Assembly: GCF_026213295.1 (NCBI RefSeq)
Contig: NC_079428.1
Location: forward strand, 3,344,731 to 3,408,730
Reading direction: 5' to 3'
DNA from: Gadus chalcogrammus
Taxonomy: Eukaryota > Chordata > Actinopteri > Gadiformes > Gadidae
Length of the DNA stretch: 64,000 nucleotides
This document shows positions 55,001 to 64,000 of this stretch, in pieces. The translations under genes and the position numbers were made by a program. Position 1 is the stretch's first letter; every line of letters starts with the position of its first letter. The notes under the pieces are model-generated. The model was not told the origin of the DNA and did not search any database. It was given only the letters and a program-made list of their open reading frames with translations.

Positions 55001-58000
55001 TGTTTGAATACTACTAGAATGTAGAAGACATGGAATTTGCCTCAGAAATGTGTATTTACCAAAGAGTAGCACTTATTAACTTGCATTTCCCCTCAAAGTC
55101 CTGTCAAGCAAGTAAAACCAAAGTAAAGGGTATTTAATGAAGCCCCACATTTTTACAATTAACTGTCTGTATTCCCTGTGGTTGCTGTTATCCCAAATTG
55201 TAGGCGAACAATGTTATGAAAGATCCTGCAAAGGGTTTACATACGTGTGATCGTAATGCTTTCCGTATCTACAGTGAGGTTGGAGGTTATGTTTGGGTTG
55301 TTCAGTCCTTCGACCAGGGTACTTCGAACATCGTCAGCCTGTGGGATCGGTTGTGACGAAGTAGTTGGCTGAAACTCAAGCTCTACTTCTGCTTCAGTAT
55401 TGGTCGATCGAGTCGCAGGGATCCTTTGTTAAAAGAAGAAAATATTGTTAGGTCTTGTCACATAGTATGTGAAAGACGGTTCTTGATAATTGGATTCTGT
55501 AACATTTAGGGACAGATTGAAATGAATTAATTCCTCAGTTAATATTACCTGAATCCGAGGACAATTGTCCGAATGAACCGGTCGCCAAATTGAGCTTTGT
55601 AGATTGCGTTAAACTGAAAGAAAAATAAATGAATTCAGCATTCTAACTTTATATTTATTCGAAAAATGCGAATTAAATAAAAGAGTATTATTAATTTTTA
55701 CTCACCGTTATCACAACTTCGGTCTCAAGTGCTTGATATTCGGGTGAGGTATTATCATTATAAGCAGGAATAAATATCAGTATTATCACTGCGGTGAAAA
55801 CAAAAACTGGAGGGGTAATTATTGGGGCTCCAGTGGTTGTTGAACCTCCAGTTGTTATTGATACTTCTGTTGTTGTTGATGCTCCAGTGGTTGTTGATAC
55901 TCCAGTTGTTGTTGATCCTACAGTGGTTATTGATCTTCCAGTTGTTGTTGATCCTCCAGTGGTTGTTGATCCTCCAGTGGTTGTTGGACCTCCAGTTGTG
56001 GTTGAACCTGCAGTGGTTGTTGATCCTCCAGTGGTTGTTGACCCTCCAGTGGTTGTTGATCCTCCGGTTGTTGTTGATCCTCCAGTGGTTGTTGGTACTG
56101 AAGTGGTTGTTGATCCTCCAGCTGTTGTTGATACTTCAGTAGATGTTCTTCCTCCAGTGGTTGTTGGTCCTGCATTCATTGTTGATCCTCCAGTGGTTGT
56201 TGATCCTCCAGTGGTTGTTGGACCTCCAGTTGTGGTTGAACCTGCAGTGGTTGTTGATCCTCCAGTGGTTGTCGACCCTCCAGTGGTTGTTGATCCTCCG
56301 GTTGTTGTTGATCCTCCAGTGGTTGTTGGTACTGAAGTGGTTGTTGATCCTCCAGCTGTTGTTGATACTTCAGTAGATGTTGTTCCTCCAGTGGTTGTTG
56401 GTCCTGCATTCATTGTTGATCCTCCAGTGGTTGTCGACCCTCCAGTGGTTGTTGATCCTGCCGTTGTTGTTTGTCCTGCAGTCATTGTGGATCCTCCAGT
56501 GGTTGTCGACCCTCCAGTGGTTGTCGATCCTGCCGTTGTTGTTTGTCCTGCAGTCATTGTGGATCCTCCAGTGGTTGTTGATCCTCCTGTGGTGGTTGAA
56601 CCTCCAGTGGTTGTTGATCCTCCTGTTGTTGTTGATACTCCTGTTGTTGAACTTCCTGTTGATGTTGATCCTCCAGTGGTTGTTGATTCCACATCTAATG
56701 TTGACACTGCTGTTGTTACTGACCCTCCAGTAGTTGATCCTTCTGTGGTTGTTGATCCCCCAGCTGTTGTTGACCCTCCAGCTGTTGATCCTCCAGTTGT
56801 TGTAGAACTGCCAGTTGTCGATCCACCAGTTGTTGTTGAAACTCCAGTGGTTGATGACCCTTGAGTCATTGTTGAACCAACAGTTATTGATGAATCTCCG
56901 GTGCTTGTCACACCTTCCGTAGTTGATGATCCACCAGTGATTGTTGATCCTCCAGTGGTTGATGATCCTCCAGTGGTTGTTGATCCTCCAGTGGTTGTTG
57001 ATCCTGCAGTGGTTGTTGATCCTCCTGTGGTTGTTGATCCTCCAGTGGTTGTTGATCCTCCTGTTGTTGTTGATACTCCTGTTGTTGAACTTCCTGTTGA
57101 TCCTCCAGTTGTTGCTGATCCTCCAGTGGTTGTTGGACCTCCAGTTGTGGTTGAACCTGCAGTGGTTGTTGATCCTCCAGTTGTTGTTGATCCTCCAGTG
57201 GTTGTTGATCCTCCAGTGGTTGTTGGACCTCCAGTTGTGGTTGAACTTGCAGTGGTTGTTGATCCTCCAGTGGTTGTTGATCCTCCAGTGGTTGTTGATC
57301 CTCCAGTGGTTGTTGATCCTCCAGTGGTTGTTGGTACTGAAGTGGTTGTTGATCCTCCAGTGGTTGTTGATGATCCAGTGGTTGTTGATCCTCCAGTTGT
57401 TGTTGATCCTCCAGTGGTTATTGATCCTCCAGTTGTTGTTGATCCTCCAGTGGTTGTTGATCCTCCTGCTGTTGTTGATCCTCCATTTGTGGAACCCCCA
57501 GTGTTTATTGATCCTCCAGTGGTTGTTGATCCTACAGTGGTTGTAGATCTTGCAGTGGTTGTTGATCCTCCAGTTGTGGAACTTCCAGTTGTTATTGATC
57601 CTCCAGTGGTTGTTGATCCTTCAGTGGTTGTTGATCCTCCAGTAGTGGTTTGTCCTCCAGTGGTTGATGATAGTCCAGTGGTTATTGATCCTCCAGTGGT
57701 TGTTGATCCTGCAGTGGTTGTTGATCCTGCAGTTGTTGAACCTCCAGTTGTGGAACTTCCAGTTGTTATTGATCCTCCAGTGGTTGTTGATCCTCCAGTG
57801 GTTGTTGATCCTCCAGTGGTTGTTGATCCTCCAGTGGTTGTTGGTACTGAAGTGGTTGTTGATCCTCCAGTGGTTGTTGATGCTCCAGTGGTTGTTGATC
57901 CTCCAGTTGTTGTTGATCCTCCAGTGGTTATTGATCCTCCAGTTGTTGTTGATCCTCCAGTGGTTGTTGATCCTCCAGTGGTTGTTGATCCTCCAGTGGT

Positions 58001-61000
58001 TGTTGGACCTCCAGTTGTGGTTGAACCTGCAGTGGTTGTCGATCCTCCAGTGGTTGTCGATCCTCCAGTGGTTGTTGGTCCTCCAGTGGTTGTTGGTACT
58101 GAAGTGGTTGTTGATCCTCCAGCTGTTGTTGATACTTCAGTAGATGTTGTTCCTTCAGTGGTTGTTGATTCTCCAGTGGTTGTTGGTCCTGCAGTCATTG
58201 TGGATCCTCCAGTGGTTGTTGATCCTCCTGTGGTGGTTGAACCTCCAGTGGTTGTTGATAATCCAGCAGTAGTTGTTGGAGAACTGGTAGTTGTTGTAGT
58301 AGTTGGAGTTTCTGCAAAAGCAAAATTCGAAGGTCAGAAAAGTTGTAATGCTTTTTGTAATGATTTAAAACCTCTTTAAAACAGTAACTCTGAAATGTAT
58401 AGTGAAACAATGTGGTTAAATTCATCTGTTCATCTGTTTTACGATATCCAGCCCTGAAATTATTATGCCTTGGTAAAACAATCAGTGGTTGCTCCCTTCA
58501 AACAATATCCCTCTTTTTATGGGTCTTTCGTCAGATTTCTGCTTACTTAACGCACCTTGAACTGACATTTTGTTTGAATACTACTAGAATGTAGAAGACA
58601 TGGAATTTGCCTCAGAAATGTGTGTTTACCAAAGAGTAGCACTTATTAACTTGCATTTCCCCTCAAAGTCCTGTCAAGCAAGTAAAACCAAAGTAAAGGG
58701 TATTTAATGAAGCCCCACATTTTTACAATTAACTGTCTGTATTCCCTGTGGTTGCTGTTATCCCAAATTGTAGGCAAACATTGTTATGAAAGATCCTGCA
58801 AAGGTTTTACATACCTGTGATCGTAATGGTTGTCGTATCTACAGTGAGGTTAGAGGTTATGTTTGGGTTGTTCAGTCCTTCGACCAGGGTACTTCGAACA
58901 TCGTCAGCCTGTGGGATCGGTTGTGAAGAAGTTGGCTGAAACTCAAGCTCTACTTCTGCTTCAGTATTGGTCGATCGAGTCGCAGGGATCCTTTGTTAAA
59001 AGAAGAAAATATTGTTAGGTGTTGTCACATAGTATGTGAAAGACGGTTCTTGATAATTGAATTCTGTAACATTCAGGGACAGATTGAAATTAATTAATTC
59101 CTCAGTTAATATTACCTGAATCCGATGACAATTGTCCGAATGAACCGGTCGCCAAATTGAGCTCTGTAGATTGCGTTAAACTGAAAGCAAAATAAATGAA
59201 TTCAGCATTCTAACTTTATATTTATTCAAAAAATGCGAATTAAATAAAAGAGTATTATTAATTTTTACTCACCGTTATCACAACTGTGGTCTCAAGTGCT
59301 TGATATTCGGGTGAGGTATTATTATTATAAGCAGGAATAAATATCTGTATTATCACTGCGGTGAAAACAAAAACTGGACGGGTAATTATTGGGGCTTCAG
59401 TGGTTGATGAACCTCCAGTTGTTATTGATACTTCTGTTGTTGTTGATGCTCCAGTGGTTGTTGATACTCCAGTTGTTGTTGATCCTCCAGTGGTTATTGA
59501 TCCTCCAGTTGTTGTTGATCCTCCAGTGGTTGTTGATCCTCCAGTGGTTGTTGGACCTCCAGTTGTGGTTGAACCTCCAGTTGTGGTTGAACCTCCAGCT
59601 GTTAAACCCTCAGTGGTTGTTGATCCTCCAGTGGTTGTTGATCCTGCAGTGGTTGTTGATCCTCCAGTGGTTGTTGATCCTTCTGTTGTTGTTGATACTC
59701 CTGTTGTTGAACTTCCTGTTGATCCTCCAGTTGTTGCTGATCCTCCAGTGGTTGTTGGACCTCCAGTTGTGGTTGAACCTGCAGTGGTTGTTGATCCTCC
59801 AGTTGTTGTTGATCCTCCAGTGGTTGTTGATCCTCCAGTGGTTGTTGGACCTCCAGTTGTGGTTGAACCTCCAGCTGTTAAACCCTCAGTGGTTGTTGAT
59901 CCTCCAGTGGTTGTTGATCCTGCAGTGGTTGTTGATCCTCCTGTGGTTGTTGATCCTCCAGTGGTTGTTGATCCTCCTGTTGTTGTTGATACTCCTGTTG
60001 TTGAACTTCCTGTTGATCCTCCAGTTGTTGCTGATCCTCCAGTGGTTGTTGGACCTCCAGTTGTGGTTGAACCTGCAGTGGTTGTTGATCCTCCAGTTGT
60101 TGTTGATCCTCCAGTGGTTGTTGATCCTCCAGTGGTTGTTGGACCTCCAGTTGTGGTTGAACTTGCAGTGGTTGTTGATCCTCCAGTGGTTGTTGATCCT
60201 CCAGTGGTTGTTGATCCTCCAGTGGTTGTTGATCCTCCAGTGGTTGTTGGTACTGAAGTGGTTGTTGATCCTCCAGTGGTTGTTGATGATCCAGTGGTTG
60301 TTGATCCTCCAGTTGTTGTTGATCCTCCAGTGGTTATTGATCCTCCAGTTGTTGTTGATCCTCCAGTGGTTGTTGATCCTCCTGCTGTTGTTGATCCTCC
60401 ATTTGTGGAACCCCCAGTGTTTATTGATCCTCCAGTGGTTGTTGATCCTACAGTGGTTGTAGATCTTGCAGTGGTTGTTGATCCTCCAGTTGTGGAACTT
60501 CCAGTTGTTATTGATCCTCCAGTGGTTGTTGATCCTTCAGTGGTTGTTGATCCTCCAGTAGTGGTTTGTCCTCCAGTGGTTGATGATAGTCCAGTGGTTA
60601 TTGATCCTCCAGTGGTTGTTGATCCTGCAGTGGTTGTTGATCCTGCAGTTGTTGAACCTCCAGTTGTGGAACTTCCAGTTGTTATTGATCCTCCAGTGGT
60701 TGTTGATCCTCCAGTGGTTGTTGATCCTCCAGTGGTTGTTGATCCTCCAGTGGTTGTTGGTACTGAAGTGGTTGTTGATCCTCCAGTGGTTGTTGATGCT
60801 CCAGTGGTTGTTGATCCTCCAGTTGTTGTTGATCCTCCAGTGGTTATTGATCCTCCAGTTGTTGTTGATCCTCCAGTGGTTGTTGATCCTCCAGTGGTTG
60901 TTGATCCTCCAGTGGTTGTTGGACCTCCAGTTGTGGTTGAACCTGCAGTGGTTGTCGATCCTCCAGTGGTTGTCGATCCTCCAGTGGTTGTTGGTCCTCC

Positions 61001-64000
61001 AGTGGTTGTTGGTACTGAAGTGGTTGTTGATCCTCCAGCTGTTGTTGATACTTCAGTAGATGTTGTTCCTTCAGTGGTTGTTGATTCTCCAGTGGTTGTT
61101 GGTCCTGCAGTCATTGTGGATCCTCCAGTGGTTGTTGATCCTCCTGTGGTGGTTGAACCTCCAGTGGTTGTTGATAATCCAGCAGTAGTCGTTGGAGAAC
61201 TGGTAGTTGTTGTAGTAGTTGGAGTTTCTGCAAAAGCAAAATTCGAAGGTCAGAAAAGTTGTAATGCTTTTTGTAATGATTTAAAACCTCTTTAAAACAG
61301 TAACTCTGAAATGTATAGTGAAACAATGTGGTTAAATTCATCTGTTCATCTGTTTTACGATATCCAGCCCTGAAATTATTATGCCTTGGTAAAACAATCA
61401 GTGGTTGCTCCCTTCAAACAATATCCCTCTTTTTATGGGTCTTTCGTCAGATTTCTGCTTACTTAACGCACCTTGAACTGACATTTTCTTTGAATACTAC
61501 TAGAATGTAGAAGACATGGAATTTGCCTCAGAAATGTGTGTTTACCAAAGAGTAGCACTTATTAACTTGCATTTCCCCTCAAAGTCCTGTCAAGCAAGTA
61601 AAACCAAAGTAAAGGGTATTTAATGAAGCCCCACATTTTTACAATTAACTGTCTGTATTCCCTGTGGTTGCTGTTATCCCAAATTGTAGGCAAACATTGT
61701 CATGAAAGATCCTGCAAAGGGTTTACATACCTGTGATCGTAATGGTTGTCGTATCTACAGTGAGGTTAGAGGTTATGTTTGGGTTGTTCAGTCCTTCGAC
61801 CAGGGTACTTCGAACATCGTCAGCCTGTGGGATCGGTTGTGAAGAAGTTGGCTGAAACTCAAGCTCTACTTCTGCTTCAGTATTGGTCGATCGAGTCGCA
61901 GGGATCCTTTGTTAAAAGAAGAAAATATTGTTAGGTGTTGTCACATAGTATGTGAAAGACGGTTCTTGATAATTGAATTCTGTAACATTCAGGGACAGAT
62001 TGAAATTAATTAATTCCTCAGTTAATATTACCTGAATCCGATGACAATTGTCCGAATGAACCGGTCGCCAAATTGAGCTCTGTAGATTGCGTTAAACTGA
62101 AAGCAAAATAAATGAATTCAGCATTCTAACTTTATATTTATTCAAAAAATGCGAATTAAATAAAAGAGTATTATTAATTTTTACTCACCGTTATCACAAC
62201 TGTGGTCTCAAGTGCTTGATATTCGGGTGAAGTATTATTATTATAAGCAGGAATAAATATCTGTATTATCACTGCGGTGAAAACAAAAACTGGACGGGTA
62301 ATTATTGGGGCTTCAGTGGTTGATGAACCTCCAGTTGTTATTGATACTTCTGTTGTTGTTGATGCTCCAGTGGTTGTTGATACTCCAGTTGTTGTTGATC
62401 CTCCAGTGGTTATTGATCCTCCAGTGGTTATTGATCCTCCAGTTGTTGTTGATCCTCCAGTGGTTGTTGATCCTCCAGTGGTTGTTGGACCTCCAGTTGT
62501 GGTTGAACCTCCAGTTGTGGTTGAACCTCCAGCTGTTAAACCCTCAGTGGTTGATGATCCTCCAGTGGTTGTTGATCCTGCAGTGGTTGTTGATCCTCCA
62601 GTTGTTGTTGATCCTCCAGTGGTTGTTGATCCTCCTGTTGTTGTTGATTCTCCTGTTGTTGAACTTCCTGTTGATCCTCCAGTTGTTGCTGATCCTCCAG
62701 TGGTTGTTGGACCTCCAGTTGTGGTTGAACCTGCAGTGGTTGTTGATCCTCCAGTTGTTGTTGATCCTCCAGTGGTTGTTGATCCTCCAGTGGTTGTTGG
62801 ACCTCCAGTTGTGGTTGAACCTGCAGTGGTTGTTGATCCTCCAGTGGTTGTTGATCCTCCAGTGGTTGTTGATCCTCTAGTGGTTGTTGGTACTGAAGTG
62901 GTTGTTGATCCTCCAGTGGTTGTTGATGATCCAGTGGTTGTTGATCCTCCAGTTGTTGTTGATCCTCCAGTGGTTATTGATCCTCCAGTGGTTGTTGATC
63001 CTACAGTGGTTGTAGATCTTGCAGTGGTTGTTGATCCTCCAGTTGTGGAACTTCCAGTTGTTATTGATCCTCCAGTGGTTGTTGGTCCCCCTGTGGTTGT
63101 TGATCCTCCAGTAGTGGTTTGTCCTCCAGTGGTTGATGATAGTCCAGTGGTTATTGATCCTCCAGTGGTTGTTGATCCTGCAGTGGTTGTTGATCCTGCA
63201 GTTGTTGAACCTCCCGTAGTTCTAGATACAACAGCAGTTGTGGAACCCCCAGTGTTTATTGATCCTCCAGTGGTTGTTGATCCTACAGTGGTTGTTGATC
63301 TTGCAGTGGTTGTTGATCCTCCAGTTGTGGAACTTCCAGTTGTTATTGATCCTCCAGTGGTTGTTGGTCCCCCTGTGGTTGTTGATCCTCCAGTTGTGGA
63401 ACCTCCAGTGGTTGTTGATCCTGCAGTTGTTGAACCTTCCCTAGTTGTAGATACAACAGCGGTTGTTGAATCTCCAGTTGTTGTTGGTCCTCCCGTGGTT
63501 GTTGATCCTCCAGGGGTTGTTGATCCTGCATTGGTTGTTGATCCACCAGTTGTGGAACTTCCAGTTGTTATTGATCCTCCAGTGGTTGTTGATCCTTCAG
63601 TGGTTGTTGATCCTCCAGTGGTTGTTGATCGTCCAGTGGTTATTGATCCTCCAGTGGTTGTTGATCCTCCTGCTGTTGTTGATCCTCCAGTTGTGGAACC
63701 CCCAGTAGTTATTGATCCTCCAGTGGTGGTTGATCCTGTAGTGGTTGTTGATCCTGCAGTGGTTGTTGATCCTCCAGTGGTTGTTGATCCTGCAGTTGTT
63801 GTTGTTGGTCCTCCAGTTGTGGAACCTCCAGTCCTTATTGATCCTCCAGTGGTTGTTGATCCTTCAGTGGTTGTTGATCCTCCATTAGTTGTTTGTCCTC
63901 CAGTGGTTGATCGTCCAGTGGTTATTGATCCTCCAGTGGTTGTTGATCCTGCAGTGGTTGTTGATCCGCCAGTTGTGGAACTTCCAGTTGTTATTGATCC
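52068..64000 (-). CDS. Large SEA-domain mucin-like protein, 5' end outside window
   Basis: I do not recognise a named orthologue. A secreted-pathway, probably cell-surface mucin: at least 2716 aa in 16 exons in the window, all phase-consistent. Transcription runs right to left. Five modules each have a Thr/Ser/Gly-rich exon (A), then exons B and C completing a SEA domain. A exons: 64000-62189 (partial), 61227-59273, 58311-55706, 54744-54464, 53528-53317. B: 62096-62032, 59180-59116, 55613-55549, 54379-54315, 52624-52563. C: 61906-61731, 58990-58815, 55423-55245, 54195-54014, 52405-52254. The last exon, 52165-52068, encodes a Ser/Val stretch and then a hydrophobic tail (SSVLTALVLVALSWSLSRQS) and stop. 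The A repeats are GSTTTG-type hexapeptides, expected to be densely O-glycosylated. SEA parts carry N-glycosylation sequons (NPNIT, NLT). No signal peptide is visible because the start is missing. Confidence 0.85.
52254..53528 (-). repeat. Mucin module 1: short linker and membrane-proximal SEA domain
   Basis: Exons 53528-53317, 52624-52563 and 52405-52254. The A exon has only a short Thr/Ala/Pro linker and then the SEA start (QVVFRSAGETFTNDLLNSSS). The SEA core FNSINVVSFSDGSIINTLNV contains a Gly-Ser where self-cleaving SEA domains are cut. This is the most diverged module, and the middle intron hosts a MITE. Confidence 0.75.
52802..53280. mobile_element. MITE in the mucin SEA intron
   Basis: The ends GTCCCTCCAGAAAAACG and the inverse of CATTTTTCTGGAGGGAC form terminal inverted repeats of about 15 bases. 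The interior is AT-rich with repeated GCCGCAT/CGCAT motifs and is non-coding. It lies between A and B exons of module 1. TA is present near both outer edges, which would suit a mariner-like target, but this is uncertain. Confidence 0.65.
54014..54744 (-). repeat. Mucin module 2: short repeat exon and SEA domain
   Basis: Exons 54744-54464, 54379-54315 and 54195-54014. The A exon has only four or five GSTTTG-type units, then ENSSTTEYKALESTVVTV; B reads CDTIFFAEFSDLFIRTRLIS; C reads NNTEAEVELQF, then NGLNNPNITTNLTIDTDS. Similar in layout to modules 3-5 but clearly older. Confidence 0.85.
55245..58311 (-). repeat. Mucin module 3: 868-codon repeat exon and SEA domain
   Basis: A exon 58311-55706 (2606 bases, open throughout), B 55613-55549, C 55423-55245. 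The A exon is an 18-bp minisatellite (GGA TCA ACA ACC ACT GGA) with higher-order groups such as STEVSTTAGGSTTTSVPTTT. The C exon has one codon more than in modules 4 and 5. Confidence 0.9.
58815..61227 (-). repeat. Mucin module 4: 651-codon repeat exon and SEA domain
   Basis: A exon 61227-59273 (1955 bases), B 59180-59116, C 58990-58815. The first several hundred residues of the A exon are the same as in module 3 and the last part differs. The three introns have the same lengths (503, 125 and 92 bases) as in the neighbouring copy. Confidence 0.9.
61731..64000 (-). repeat. Mucin module 5, repeat exon cut by the window edge
   Basis: A exon from beyond 64000 to 62189, B 62096-62032, C 61906-61731. 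Frame register was checked at six points across 62189-64000 and is constant; no in-frame stop was met. It contains unusual non-repeat insertions (AVVSRTTGG near 63220, AVVSTTREG near 63450). Confidence 0.85.

Noticed and set aside
55794..61295. Long + strand open frames rich in Val, Asp and Pro (VVVDPP repeats, up to about 640 codons) opposite the mucin exons
   Set aside because: They are the antisense of an 18-bp coding repeat, which stays open in several frames. The - strand frame alone has splice sites, phase-consistent exon lengths and SEA domains.
55822..63708. Leu/Gln/Trp-rich frames (LQWLLI repeats) and Gln/Asp/Pro frames in the same region
   Set aside because: Further shadow frames of the 18-bp minisatellite, without splice logic or non-repeat sequence.
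52068..64000. Antifreeze glycoprotein gene (a Thr-rich tandem repeat in a cod-like fish)
   Set aside because: Gadid antifreeze glycoproteins are Thr-Ala-Ala/Pro polyproteins. Here the unit is GSTTTG and the repeats are embedded in SEA-domain modules.

Overview
The window reads as vertebrate nuclear DNA, almost certainly a ray-finned fish. It has multi-exon genes with GT-AG introns, short introns, tRNA-derived SINEs, many small DNA-transposon derivatives (MITEs) and an extreme load of long dinucleotide repeats. That microsatellite load resembles gadiform (cod-like) genomes. The species call is inference from genome style and was not tested by a search.

Layout, left to right. 0-6.6 kb: microsatellites, a near-perfect long hairpin, a SINE, and possibly the last coding exons and long 3' UTR of an unrecognised + strand gene. 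6.6-10.8 kb: intergenic, repeat-rich. 10.8-18.9 kb: a type I coronin (actin regulator) on the - strand, ten coding exons. 18.9-24.2 kb: its upstream region, AT-rich repeats and an intron-containing tRNA-Arg(TCT). 24.2-43.3 kb: oxysterol-binding protein (osbp) on the + strand, 15 coding exons encoding 774 aa, with a minisatellite in the 3' UTR and several MITEs in introns. 44.9-47.5 kb: an aspartoacylase-family gene (acy3-like), six exons, 337 aa. 47.6-50.9 kb: cldnd1 (claudin domain-containing 1) on the - strand, 253 aa, tail to tail with acy3. 52.1-64.0 kb and beyond: a very large - strand mucin-like gene. It is a tandem series of modules, each a Thr/Ser/Gly-rich repeat exon plus a SEA domain split over three exons, ending in a short hydrophobic tail that looks like a GPI-attachment signal. 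Its 5' end lies outside the window.

The genes do not form an operon-like system. Coronin (actin), OSBP (sterol/PI4P exchange at ER-Golgi contacts), ACY3 (deacetylation of N-acetyl amino acids) and CLDND1 (membrane protein) are ordinary neighbours. All exon joins below were checked by reading-frame phase, and the summed coding lengths of the three complete + or - genes with known human lengths (osbp, acy3, cldnd1) are exact multiples of three and close to those lengths. The two most unusual structures are the recently amplified SEA-mucin array and an antisense, splice-site-preserving copy of osbp exon 6 (with flanks) inside osbp intron 13.
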